Shown here: positions 42,153-50,904 of the stretch, one piece after another
How the letters are laid out: every line of letters starts with the position of its first letter
Position numbering within the stretch: the stretch's first letter is position 1
NCBI GenBank assembly: GCA_963660485.1
Contig: CAVKYH010000008.1
Coordinates: 1-64,000 of the forward strand
Reading direction: 5' to 3'
Length of the DNA: 64,000 bases
From: UBA6398 sp963660485
GTDB taxonomy: Bacteria; Bacteroidota; Bacteroidia; Bacteroidales; Bacteroidaceae
Notes under the pieces: model-generated
Databases searched by the model: none
Seen by the model: the letters and a program-made list of their open reading frames with translations, nothing else
Told to the model about the DNA's origin: nothing
Translations under genes and position numbers: made by a program

Positions 42153-42179
42153 AACAGTTGCTATCGTTAAATAGCGGTG

Positions 42180-42210
42180 CAAAAATACTCCAAACATTTC
42201 ATTCTGCAAA
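42180..42210 (-). promoter_or_regulatory. promoter of tRNA-Gln
   Basis: On the minus strand TTTG (42207-42210), 19 bases, then TATTTTTG (42180-42187), 28 bases before the tRNA. Confidence 0.7.
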
Positions 42211-42280
42211 ATTTTTTCGTTCAAACTTGCACCTGTATCTAATATTGAAGCCTATGGAGTGGGGGAGAAGCGAGGATTTT

Positions 42281-45121
42281 TTAATGAGCCTCGAGCCAGT
42301 TTTTGCCCCAACCATAGTCGGCTTTCAATGGAACTGACAAAGAAAAGGCATTTTCCATTTCGCTCACAACGATATTCTGTACCTTTTCCTTCTCGTCGGG
42401 GAATACGCTGAAATTCAATTCATCGTGTACCTGCAAAATCATTTTTGAACGTAAGTTTTCCTCTTTGAAACGCTTTGAAATCCTCACCATGGCAATTTTT
42501 ATAATGTCGGCGGCGCTCCCTTGAATGGGCGCGTTCACTGCATTTCGCTCGGCATATCCGCGCACAACCGAATTGCCCGAATTGATGTCAGGCAAATAAC
42601 GGCGGCGGTGCAATATTGTTTCGATATAGCCCCTTTCCCTGGCTACGGCAATGCTTTCGTCCATAAATTCCTTGATACGCGGATATTCTTTGAAGTAGTT
42701 GTCGATTAAATCCTTAGCCTCTTTGCGCGGAATATTCAGGCGCTCGGCAAGACCAAAAGCCGAAATGCCGTAAATGATTCCGAAGTTGGCTGTTTTTGCT
42801 TTGCGGCGCTCGTCTTTCGTAACTTCTTCGATAGGCTTATGATAGATTTTGGCTGCAGTGGCTGCGTGAACGTCATCATCATCTTTGAAAGCCGCAATCA
42901 TATGTTGGTCCTGCGACAAATGAGCCATGATTCTAAGCTCGATTTGTGAGTAGTCGGCAGAAAAAAACTCGCACCCGTTTTCGGGAATAAAAGCCTTGCG
43001 AATTTCTTTTCCGTCATCGCCGCGCACAGGTATGTTTTGAAGATTAGGATTGCTTGAACTAAGTCGCCCGGTAGCAGTAACCGTTTGATTGAAAGACGTA
43101 TGTATTTTGCCGGTATGCTTGTTTATCAGCAATGGAAGCGCATCGAGATAAGTGGAAATCAACTTCTTCATCGCGCGATACTTCAATATATAATCCACAA
43201 CGGGATTGTTTGCGCGCAGCTTCGACAAAACTTCTTCCGAAGTAACATATTGTCCTTTTTTGGTCTTCTTGGCCTTTGAATCAAGTTGGAGTTTGTCGAA
43301 AAGAATCTCGCCCACCTGTTTTGGAGATGAGAGATTGAATTTCTCGCCTGCGAGGGCAAACACTTCTTCTTCGTATTTGTTCATTCGCTGTGTGAAAAGT
43401 TCCGAAGTTTCCTTGAGCGCGGCGGTATCAATACTCACACCGTTTGATTCCATCTCAACGAGAGTTCTTACCAAAGGCATTTCCACATCGTTGAAAAGCG
43501 CTTCCACTCCCGATTTTTCCAGTTCCGGTTCAATCGCATTCTTTAATCGTAGAGTTACGTCGGCATCTTCGCAGGCGTATTCGTATATTTCGTTTGGCTG
43601 AAGTTCGCGCATGTTTTTTTGGTTCTTGCCTTTCGCCCCGATAAGTTCCTCTATTTTTATTGTAGAATAGTCAAGATATTTTTCGGCAAGGCTGTCCATG
43701 TTGTGGGGAAGCTCGGGCTGCAAAATATAATGGGCGATCATCGTGTCCCAAAGCGCGCCGTTTACATTTATCCCGTAGTTGCGCAAAACAAGCATGTCGT
43801 ATTTTATGTTCTGACCTATTTTCAGAATTTCGCTCTCGTATGCCGGTTTGAATATGTCCACTGTTTTTTGCGCCTTTTCCCTCTCGGGCGGAATGGGAAT
43901 GTAGTAAGCCTCGAATTCATGCGTTGAAAAACTCAAACCAACCAATTCTGCGTTCATTGCATCGGTTGATGTGGTTTCGGTGTCTAAACTTAGAAATTTT
44001 TCTGACAGGAATTTTTGGCATAATTTGCGCATTTCGTTCTCATCTTCAACGAGATGATATGAATGGGGTAGCGTTTTAAGGCTCGAAATACTGCGATATT
44101 TTTCGTCTTCCCGTACGTCGGGCGGATTTGCTGCAATATTTTCGGGTTTTGAAGGCTCTGTTTTTGCCGGTTTCTCTACATTTTCGTTTCCGTTTGCGCT
44201 TTCCGTGAAAAATCCGTCAAACAAACTTCCGGCGAAGTCCCCTTCATTTTTTTTCGGTTCCTCACCCATTCGTTTCAATATGGTTCGGAATTCGAGCTCT
44301 TCGTATATTTTTTTCAAATCATATAGGTTGGGTTCTTTCACTTTCAGGTCGTCGAACGAAAATGATATGGAAACGTCGGTGCGTATCTCGGCAAGTTTTC
44401 GAGAGAGTCTGATTTGTTCCACCGAATCCTGCACTTTTTTTCCGAGTGCTCCTTTTATATTTTCGGCATTTGCGATCACGCCGTCCACATCTCCGTATTG
44501 CGCCAAAAGTTTTACGGCAGTTTTTTCTCCCACTCCCGTGCAGCCCGGAATATTGTCGGCCGTGTCGCCCATTAGTCCGAGAAGGTCGATAACTTGAAGC
44601 GGGGTAGTGAGTCCGTATTTGCTTTTTATTTCTTCCACTCCCATTTTTTCAAAACCTCCGCCGTGTGAAGGTTTGAGCATCCAGATGTTTTTTTCAACAA
44701 GCTGCCCGTAATCTTTGTCGCCGGTAATCATAAAAATTTCGTTGTCGGGAGATACGAATTTTTTAGCCGCTGTTCCTATCACGTCGTCCGCTTCAAAATT
44801 TTCCGCTTCAAGTATAGGAATGTTCATAGCCCTTATGATGTCTTTTATTATAGGCACAGATTTTTTGATGTCTTCGGGAGTGATTTCTCTTTGTGCCTTG
44901 TAGGGCGGATAGAGTTCGTTGCGGAAAGTTTTGCCTCCCTTGGGGTCGAATGCTACTGCGAGATGAGTGGGTTCAAGTTTCTTGATTTCTTCGAGAGTAT
45001 TGACAAAACCGTAAATTGCTGAGGTATTGAAGCCTTTGGAATTGATGCGCGGTGCTCGTATAAGGGCATAGTAAGCCCTATATATTAGGGCGTAGGCATC
45101 AAGTAGGTATAATTTGTTCAT
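42281..45121 (-). CDS. polA: DNA polymerase I
   Basis: A 946-residue polymerase with all three parts: 5'-3' exonuclease (1-290; ITGDKDYGQLV, DLLGLMGDTADNIPGC), 3'-5' exonuclease (about 350-540; SLDTETTSTDA with the metal-binding Asp and Glu retained, and YACEDADVTLRL), and family A polymerase (about 560-946) with motifs A (SADYSQIELR), B (RRKAKTANFGIIYG) and C (ILQVHDELNF). It removes primers and repairs DNA. Both exonucleases look active. An acidic, low-complexity linker lies near residues 300-340. Confidence 0.97.
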   Translation of the reverse strand: MNKLYLLDAYALIYRAYYALIRAPRINSKGFNTSAIYGFVNTLEEIKKLEPTHLAVAFDPKGGKTFRNELYPPYKAQREITPEDIKKSVPIIKDIIRAMNIPILEAENFEADDVIGTAAKKFVSPDNEIFMITGDKDYGQLVEKNIWMLKPSHGGGFEKMGVEEIKSKYGLTTPLQVIDLLGLMGDTADNIPGCTGVGEKTAVKLLAQYGDVDGVIANAENIKGALGKKVQDSVEQIRLSRKLAEIRTDVSISFSFDDLKVKEPNLYDLKKIYEELEFRTILKRMGEEPKKNEGDFAGSLFDGFFTESANGNENVEKPAKTEPSKPENIAANPPDVREDEKYRSISSLKTLPHSYHLVEDENEMRKLCQKFLSEKFLSLDTETTSTDAMNAELVGLSFSTHEFEAYYIPIPPEREKAQKTVDIFKPAYESEILKIGQNIKYDMLVLRNYGINVNGALWDTMIAHYILQPELPHNMDSLAEKYLDYSTIKIEELIGAKGKNQKNMRELQPNEIYEYACEDADVTLRLKNAIEPELEKSGVEALFNDVEMPLVRTLVEMESNGVSIDTAALKETSELFTQRMNKYEEEVFALAGEKFNLSSPKQVGEILFDKLQLDSKAKKTKKGQYVTSEEVLSKLRANNPVVDYILKYRAMKKLISTYLDALPLLINKHTGKIHTSFNQTVTATGRLSSSNPNLQNIPVRGDDGKEIRKAFIPENGCEFFSADYSQIELRIMAHLSQDQHMIAAFKDDDDVHAATAAKIYHKPIEEVTKDERRKAKTANFGIIYGISAFGLAERLNIPRKEAKDLIDNYFKEYPRIKEFMDESIAVARERGYIETILHRRRYLPDINSGNSVVRGYAERNAVNAPIQGSAADIIKIAMVRISKRFKEENLRSKMILQVHDELNFSVFPDEKEKVQNIVVSEMENAFSLSVPLKADYGWGKNWLEAH

Positions 45122-45179
45122 GTGTTCTTATTTTTCTGTAAATGTAGCTAAATTCATCGAATGGATAGCTATAAATTAG

Positions 45180-45187
45180 TACTTTTG
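45180..45187 (+). promoter_or_regulatory. -7 box for the polyprenyl synthase
   Basis: TACTTTTG, 17 bases before the ATG. Confidence 0.6.
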
Positions 45188-45204
45188 TACCTTAAAATAT
45201 CGAT

Positions 45205-46179
45205 ATGGCATACTTGCATCAAATTTCTTCCCCTATAGAAAAGGAGCTTATCAACTGTGTTGAACTTTATGACAACGTTTTGAGTCATAACGATGATTTG
45301 CTTGGCACAATTCTTGAGCATGTGCGTTCGCGCAAAGGCAAGATGATGCGCCCTATACTTGTTTTGCTTTCTGCAAAAGAGTTTTCTGAGGTAAACGAAG
45401 TTACATATAATGTGGCGCTTGCGCTTGAACTTTTCCACAATGCCAGTCTTCTGCACGATGATGTGGTGGACGAGAGCGACGAGAGGCGCGGATTGAAGTC
45501 GGTAAATGCCAAATTCGGCAACAAACTTGCCGTTTTGGTTGGAGATTATCTGCTGTCGATGGCATTGAAACAGTCGGTGAATACCGGAAAAATGACTATC
45601 GTAAACCGTATTTCAGAGCTTGGAATTCTGTTGTCGGAAGGCGAGGTGAAACAGCAGGCTAATATTCGCAACAAGGTGGTTTCGGAAGAGGCTTACTATG
45701 ATGTGATTCGCAACAAAACCGCTGAACTTTTCTCGGCATGCGGTGAGCTTGGAGCATATTCCGTAGGAGCTGGAAAAGAAGAGGTTGCATGTGCAAAACG
45801 CTTGGGCGAAATTATTGGTATGTGCTTTCAGATTCGTGATGATATCTTTGATTATTACGACAATTCCAATATAGGGAAGCCCACGGGCAATGATATGCTT
45901 GAAGGGAAGCTCACTCTGCCGGCTATATATGCCCTTAATTCAACTGACAACGCGCTTTATCACGAAATAGCCAATAAGGTGAAAAACGGGACGGCAACCC
46001 ACGATGAAATCAGCAATTTTATTGAGTTTATCAAGGATAATGGCGGCATTTCCTATGCTTATCAAGTGATTGACAAGTATCGCGAAGAGGCTTACGGCAT
46101 ACTTTCTTCCTACAAGAACGCCATGGTGAGGGACGCCTTGCGAAGCTATGTTGACTTTGTGGTGAACCGCGAAAAATAG
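45205..46179 (+). CDS. trans-polyprenyl diphosphate synthase
   Basis: A 324-residue isoprenyl diphosphate synthase with the two Asp-rich motifs: LLHDDVVDESDERRG near residue 84 and QIRDDIFDYYD near 211. It adds isopentenyl units to allylic diphosphates; in this group it most likely makes the long side chain of menaquinone (IspB/HepT type). Residues before the first Asp motif (ALELFHNASLLHDD) are small or aromatic, but chain length cannot be set from this alone. Divergent from polA. Confidence 0.9.
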   Translation: MAYLHQISSPIEKELINCVELYDNVLSHNDDLLGTILEHVRSRKGKMMRPILVLLSAKEFSEVNEVTYNVALALELFHNASLLHDDVVDESDERRGLKSVNAKFGNKLAVLVGDYLLSMALKQSVNTGKMTIVNRISELGILLSEGEVKQQANIRNKVVSEEAYYDVIRNKTAELFSACGELGAYSVGAGKEEVACAKRLGEIIGMCFQIRDDIFDYYDNSNIGKPTGNDMLEGKLTLPAIYALNSTDNALYHEIANKVKNGTATHDEISNFIEFIKDNGGISYAYQVIDKYREEAYGILSSYKNAMVRDALRSYVDFVVNREK

Positions 46180-46182
46180 GTA

Positions 46183-46305
46183 TTGATATCAAAAAAATAA
46201 TGTCTGATATCGTTTTTTACGATGTCTGATATAGTAAAATACGAGGTCTGACCTAATTTAAATTCCGACGCATCTAATTTAAATTAGATGCGTCGGAGTA
46301 AAAAC
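46183..46305. repeat. family B tags fused to family A palindrome, copy 11
   Basis: TGTCTGATATCG and GATGTCTGATATAG tags (46200-46234), then GAGGTCTGACCT, AATTTAAATT and a perfect 32-base palindrome at 46265-46296 made of CCGACGCATCT, AATTTAAATT and AGATGCGTCGG. The two families are directly joined. It lies between convergent genes. Confidence 0.95.
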
Positions 46306-46328
46306 CCCCTCGGGACATGATTTAAAAC

Positions 46329-46358
46329 AAAGCCATATGCTTTTCGGCATATGGCTTT
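46329..46358. terminator. bidirectional terminator before deoC end
   Basis: 12-bp perfect stem AAAGCCATATGC / GCATATGGCTTT with loop TTTTCG. Confidence 0.85.
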
Positions 46359-46409
46359 AATTGTATCTTACGTAGCTTGTATTTAGTTTATAATCAAGCC
46401 GTTGTATGA

Positions 46410-47453
46410 TTAAAAGTATTTTACTTCTGAATTTGTAATGTCGCCAATCAATGCATTAGCCAGGCTTGATGCGCCGATGCGGAAAAGATTTGGCGTGAGC
46501 CATTCTTCGCCAAGCACTTCCTTGACTATGGAATAGTAGTTCACGGCATCTTGCGAAGTCTTCACGCCGCCAGCTATTTTGATACCTATCTTGTAGTTAT
46601 GACGGGAGTTGTATTGTTTGATAGCCTGGCACATAGCGTAAACCGCACCGGGAGTTGCACCTACTGAGAGCTTGCCTGTGGACGTTTTTATGAAGTCTGC
46701 GCCGCAATACATTGCGAGCACGGCCGCACGCATTATGTTCTCGGAAGTCTGCAAAGCGCCGGTTTCCAGAATAACCTTGAGCTTTTTCTGTCCGCAATAG
46801 GCTTTGACTTCCTCTATTTCCTCGTCAACAGTTTCCAAATCATCGCTCAGGAATTTTCCTACCGAAAGCACAATGTCAATCTCGTCGGCGCCGTCGCGGA
46901 GAGCCAAAGCTGTTTCCACAAGTTTCACCTCGCTGAAAGTCTGTGCCGACGGAAAACCTGCGCTGACGCTTGTAATGCCCACATTGTCAACTTCGAGCGA
47001 ATCGTTGATGAGTTTCACGAAATTGGGATACACGCAAATAGCCGCCACATGGGGAAGCTCGGGATAGATATCCTCGAACGAGTTGACTTTTTCCACCATG
47101 GCAAGAATACTTTCCTCATTGTCGGTAACTTTCAACGAAGTGAGTTCCAGGCAACTTAGGAGGAATTTCTTTACCTCGGCAGTATTGTTTTCGGCAGAAT
47201 GGTGCTCAATGATATGGGCAGCCTCGTGTTCGGCCTTTTCCCAGTTAAGCGAGTAGTCATATCGGTCGATAGTATTGTGTATCTTGTCGTAAAGTTCACC
47301 ATCTTTGCCGCCGCATTCGCAATGATGCTCTTCGTCGTGATGATGTCCGCAGCAACAATGATGTTCTTCGCCATGATTGTGATGATTGCAGCCGCAGTGA
47401 TGCTCTTCGTTGTGCTCGTGGTGGCAGCAATGCTCGTGTTCAGTTTCTTTCAT
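46410..47453 (-). CDS. deoC: deoxyribose-phosphate aldolase with His/Cys-rich N-terminus
   Basis: A 347-residue protein. Residues 110-347 are a DeoC aldolase: Schiff-base Lys in DFIKTSTG, the second active Lys in GIKIAGGVKT and the Asp in DEIDIVLSVGKF. It cleaves 2-deoxyribose 5-phosphate to glyceraldehyde 3-phosphate and acetaldehyde. The first 48 residues are remarkable: 17 His and 9 Cys with Glu, Asn and Gly, as in metal-storage or zinc/nickel-binding segments. The frame is continuous with no later start that would be better placed. Last gene of dtd-mazG-deoC, 12 bases after the MazG-like gene. Confidence 0.9.
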   Translation of the reverse strand: MKETEHEHCCHHEHNEEHHCGCNHHNHGEEHHCCCGHHHDEEHHCECGGKDGELYDKIHNTIDRYDYSLNWEKAEHEAAHIIEHHSAENNTAEVKKFLLSCLELTSLKVTDNEESILAMVEKVNSFEDIYPELPHVAAICVYPNFVKLINDSLEVDNVGITSVSAGFPSAQTFSEVKLVETALALRDGADEIDIVLSVGKFLSDDLETVDEEIEEVKAYCGQKKLKVILETGALQTSENIMRAAVLAMYCGADFIKTSTGKLSVGATPGAVYAMCQAIKQYNSRHNYKIGIKIAGGVKTSQDAVNYYSIVKEVLGEEWLTPNLFRIGASSLANALIGDITNSEVKYF

Positions 47454-47465
47454 GATCTGTTGTTG

Positions 47466-47792
47466 TTATTGTTTGAGTTTATCGTTTTCAAGATGCCTAT
47501 TTTTGTCGCGTAAAGTCTTCTTTTCGATATTCTTACGCATAGCTTCTTCAAGATTTACGCCCGTTTGGTTTGCAATGCAGGTCAACACCCACAACACATC
47601 GGCTATCTCGTCGCCAAGGTCGTGTTTCTCCCCTTTTTTGAACGATTGGTCGCCGTAGGTTCTTGACATTATTCTCGCCAACTCGCCTACCTCTTCGGTG
47701 AGACACGCCATGTTTGTAAGTTCGCCAAAGTATCTCACGCCGTAAGTCTTTATCCAGCGGTCAACCTCGCTTTGCAGTTCGTCGAGAGTCAT
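47466..47792 (-). CDS. MazG-like nucleotide pyrophosphohydrolase
   Basis: A 108-residue all-helical protein of the MazG/iMazG group: ELTNMACLTEEVGELARIMSR (ExxE near residue 30) and DLGDEIADVLWVLTCIAN (ExxD near 60) form the metal site. It hydrolyses NTP or dNTP to the monophosphate and pyrophosphate; the exact nucleotide is unknown. It starts one base after the dtd stop, and deoC follows. Confidence 0.88.
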   Translation of the reverse strand: MTLDELQSEVDRWIKTYGVRYFGELTNMACLTEEVGELARIMSRTYGDQSFKKGEKHDLGDEIADVLWVLTCIANQTGVNLEEAMRKNIEKKTLRDKNRHLENDKLKQ

Positions 47793-47793
47793 T

Positions 47794-48246
47794 TTATTCC
47801 TTGTTTTTGGTGTCCATACAAATAGTTACTGGCCCGTCGTTAAGAAGTTCTACCTTCATGTCTGCCCCGAAACTACCGGTTTTCACAGGCTTGGCAATCT
47901 CGTTTTCAATCTCTTTGCAGAATTTTTCGTAGAGTGGTATAGCAATTTCATGACCTGCCGCGCGGATATACGAAGGTCGGTTGCCTTTCTTGTACGAAGC
48001 CATCAAAGTAAACTGACTCACCACAAGAATTTCACCGTCTATGTCCTTGACCGAACGGTTCATAACTCCATTTTCATCGTCAAAGATTCTCAGTCCGCCG
48101 ATTTTCTTTACAAGCCAGGCAATGTCGTCTTCCGTGTCGGGATTTTCTATTCCCAAAAGAACGAGAAGCCCTTTGCCTATCTCGCTCTTCTTTATGCCGT
48201 TGATAGTAACGCTACACCGGCTCACACGCTGAATTACCGCTCTCAT
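47794..48246 (-). CDS. dtd: D-aminoacyl-tRNA deacylase
   Basis: A 150-residue DTD. Conserved pieces are MRAVIQRVSRCSV at the N-terminus, VVSQFTLMASYKKGNRPSY (the active-site SQFT, near residue 77) and NDGPVTICMDT near the end. It frees tRNAs mischarged with D-amino acids or glycine. First gene of dtd-mazG-deoC. Confidence 0.95.
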   Translation of the reverse strand: MRAVIQRVSRCSVTINGIKKSEIGKGLLVLLGIENPDTEDDIAWLVKKIGGLRIFDDENGVMNRSVKDIDGEILVVSQFTLMASYKKGNRPSYIRAAGHEIAIPLYEKFCKEIENEIAKPVKTGSFGADMKVELLNDGPVTICMDTKNKE

Positions 48247-48274
48247 TATTTCTGTCAGATTATTTTGTAGACTG

Positions 48275-48308
48275 CAAATTTAGCGATTTATGTTTGTTCT
48301 TGTGCAAA
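48275..48308 (-). promoter_or_regulatory. possible promoter of dtd-mazG-deoC
   Basis: TAAATTTG (48275-48282) on the minus strand with TTTG 22 bases upstream (48305-48308), 29 bases before the dtd ATG. The spacing is a little long. Confidence 0.5.
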
Positions 48309-48346
48309 CGATATAGTAAATATAAGCTATAAAATTGGAAATCAGA

Positions 48347-50200
48347 TTATTGAAGTTGCTCGGCGGGCGAAGCTTCCTGCTCGTGAAGTTGAGAATACAG
48401 GTTTTCGCCTTTCTTCGCTCCGATGATTTGCTGAAGTTCTGAGAGGGTAGCCGATTTTATACGCTTTACGCTTCCCAATTTACTGAGCAACAATATTTTA
48501 GTCTTGGGACCGATTCCTTTAAGTCCGTCAAGTTCTGATTTTAATGCGCGTTTGCTTCGTTTTTGTCTGTGAAAAGTTATCGCAAAGCGGTGTACCTCGT
48601 CTTGCATACGCGTCATAAGTCGAAATAGGGCGCTTTCCTGCTTCAGTCCAATTGTTGCCGGCGGAAAACCATAGAGCAATTCGTGAGTGCGGTGCCTATT
48701 GTCTTTGGCCAAACCGGCTATGGGTATTTTGAGATGCAGCACATCTTCCACAATCTCCCTCACAACTTCCATTTGTCCCTTTCCGCCGTCGGTTATAATC
48801 AGGTCGGGTAGGGGCGTTCCCTCTTCTTTTGCGCGCGAATACCTACGAAAAACAACCTCTTTCATAGAAGCGTAATCATCAGGTCCCTTCACGGTGCGAA
48901 TATTATATTTGCGGTATTCTTTTTTAGCAGGTTTCAGTTTTTCAAAAACCACGCAAGCCGCCACGGCATCGCTTCCCGAAATGTTGGAATTGTCAAAAAG
49001 TTCTATTCTGAAGGGAGGTTTTTCAAGGTGTAAGTCATCTTGAATTTCCTTCATCAAACGCATATTTTTCTGCTCCGGATTGAGTTTTTCGCTATGTTTG
49101 AGCCTGTCAAACTTATATTCCTTCACGTTGAGTTGAGACAGTTTCAAAAGCTTGTAACGTTCGCCGCGCTGTGGAACAACAAAGGTAACGCCGCTAAGTT
49201 CTACCTCAACGGGAAAAGGAACAATGATTTCCTTCGCCTTGCTCCCGTAACGCTCGCGCATTTCTACGATGCCGATTTCCAGAAGTTCCTCGTCCGACTC
49301 ATTCAAACGCTTTTTATATTCAAAGGTAAAGGCCTGGTTTATCATGCCCTTGGTAACGTGCATATAATTCACGAAAGCAGAGGTTTCATCGCTCTCTATG
49401 GCAAAAACATCAACGTTGTTCATCACATTCGAGACCACCTCGCTCTTTGCACGGTAGTTCTCGATTATATCATATTTCTTTTTAATTTCCCCGGCTTCCT
49501 CAAATCGTAATTGCGCGGCCAAATCTTCCATTTCTGCCCGCATACTCCGTTGCAAATCCTTGGTATTTCCGTTAAGAATTTCGCGAGCCTGCGCAATTTG
49601 TTTCAGGTATTCTTCTTGCGATTGCCTACCTGTGCAAGGCGCAAGGCAGTTTTTTATGTGCCATTCCAGACATTCCTTGTAGTTTCCGCATCTCACACCC
49701 TCTTTGGTCATTTTTGTGGCGCACAGCCTGGGGTGTATTACCTTTTTTATCAAATCGAGTAGGGCGTACATCGTTTGAATGTGGGAATACGGACCGAAAT
49801 ATTCCGAACCATCGTGTATACGCTTTCGCGTTTTCAGAATGCGCGGAAAATCTTCTTTGGTAATGCAGATGGAAGGGTAGGTCTTGTCGTCTTTCAGCAG
49901 AATATTATAATGCGGCTTGTAGCGTTTGATTAAATTGTTTTCGAGCAAAAGCGCATCTTCTTCGCTTCTGACCACCACATATTTTATATCCCTTATCTTG
50001 CTTACAAGTATATGGGTTTTCAAATTGGGCTGTTCGCCTTTGAAATAGGAACTCACCCTGCGTTTAAGGCGTTTTGCCTTTCCTACATAGATAATTTCGC
50101 CCTTTTCATTGAGATATTGGTAGCAACCCGGGGAATCCGGAAGGCTGTCAACGATACCTTTCAGATACTCCAAGCGCTTTGCATTTTCTTCTTTGGTCAT
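48347..50200 (-). CDS. uvrC: excinuclease ABC subunit C
   Basis: A 617-residue UvrC making both cuts around UvrAB-bound lesions. An N-terminal GIY-YIG nuclease (PGCYQYLNEKGEIIYVGKAK near residue 25), a UVR domain (about 205-240; LAAQLRFEEAGEIKKKYD), the RNase H-like nuclease (FDNSNISGSDAVAACVVFE near 405) and a C-terminal helix-hairpin-helix pair (LKGIGPKTKILLLSKLGS) are all present. Normal length. It lies about 100 bases after apt, with a family B repeat between. Confidence 0.96.
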   Translation of the reverse strand: MTKEENAKRLEYLKGIVDSLPDSPGCYQYLNEKGEIIYVGKAKRLKRRVSSYFKGEQPNLKTHILVSKIRDIKYVVVRSEEDALLLENNLIKRYKPHYNILLKDDKTYPSICITKEDFPRILKTRKRIHDGSEYFGPYSHIQTMYALLDLIKKVIHPRLCATKMTKEGVRCGNYKECLEWHIKNCLAPCTGRQSQEEYLKQIAQAREILNGNTKDLQRSMRAEMEDLAAQLRFEEAGEIKKKYDIIENYRAKSEVVSNVMNNVDVFAIESDETSAFVNYMHVTKGMINQAFTFEYKKRLNESDEELLEIGIVEMRERYGSKAKEIIVPFPVEVELSGVTFVVPQRGERYKLLKLSQLNVKEYKFDRLKHSEKLNPEQKNMRLMKEIQDDLHLEKPPFRIELFDNSNISGSDAVAACVVFEKLKPAKKEYRKYNIRTVKGPDDYASMKEVVFRRYSRAKEEGTPLPDLIITDGGKGQMEVVREIVEDVLHLKIPIAGLAKDNRHRTHELLYGFPPATIGLKQESALFRLMTRMQDEVHRFAITFHRQKRSKRALKSELDGLKGIGPKTKILLLSKLGSVKRIKSATLSELQQIIGAKKGENLYSQLHEQEASPAEQLQ

Positions 50201-50230
50201 AGGGCAAAACTTGTTATAATATCCTTTTTC

Positions 50231-50298
50231 CGATGTCAGACATTATTTGAATAATGTCTGACATCGTTTAAATTATATCAGACATCGTTTTTCCGATA
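50231..50298. repeat. family B intergenic palindrome
   Basis: The 16-bp arms with TTGA loop of the 0.7 kb copy recur exactly at 50231-50266, then TTTAAATTA, the tag TATCAGACATCG and TTTTT. It lies after apt and before uvrC. Confidence 0.9.
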
Positions 50299-50829
50299 TC
50301 AAATATCGATCAAAGCCTGTATTTCCTCGTTATCCGGAAGTGCTTTTCGGCCGTCGGGACATTCACTTTTTAGCTCGAAAATAAAGTTTATCATCACCTC
50401 TTTGGGCGCAAAACTTTTTACAAGATTGTATGTCGCCCTCATCGAACCGCCTGTTGCCAAAAGATCATCATGAATCAAAACAACGTCCTCGTTCGTTATT
50501 GCTCCCTCTTGTATTTCTATTTCGTCCGTCCCGTATTCTTTTTCATATCTTGCGCCTCTCACTTCGCCCGGCATCTTACCTTTTTTGCGACACAATACGA
50601 TGCCGGCACCAATTCTTTCGGCAAGAATCGAAGCAAGAATCACACCGCGCGTTTCAAGTCCGACTACTTTCGTAATACCCCTGTTTTGGTATCTACGATA
50701 TAGCTCATCGCTCAATTCTTTTACCACACCGGCATCGGTGAAAAGGTAATTGATATCCTTGAATTGGATACCTTTCTTCGGAAAATCTGGAATGTTTCTC
50801 AAATGTCCGAGAACGTATTTCTCATTCAT
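50299..50829 (-). CDS. apt: adenine phosphoribosyltransferase
   Basis: A 176-residue type I phosphoribosyltransferase converting adenine and PRPP to AMP. The PRPP loop is VVLIHDDLLATGGSMRATYN near residue 120, with FPKKGIQFKDINYLFTD at the N-terminus and GLETRGVILASILAERIGAG near 60. It lies 75 bases downstream of mnmG. Confidence 0.95.
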   Translation of the reverse strand: MNEKYVLGHLRNIPDFPKKGIQFKDINYLFTDAGVVKELSDELYRRYQNRGITKVVGLETRGVILASILAERIGAGIVLCRKKGKMPGEVRGARYEKEYGTDEIEIQEGAITNEDVVLIHDDLLATGGSMRATYNLVKSFAPKEVMINFIFELKSECPDGRKALPDNEEIQALIDI

Positions 50830-50904
50830 AATAAGGCATTTTAGATGTTTGACATAGTTTCTTGTTTCACGTGGAACAGAAAACTTTTTACGGTTTTCCC
50901 GATT

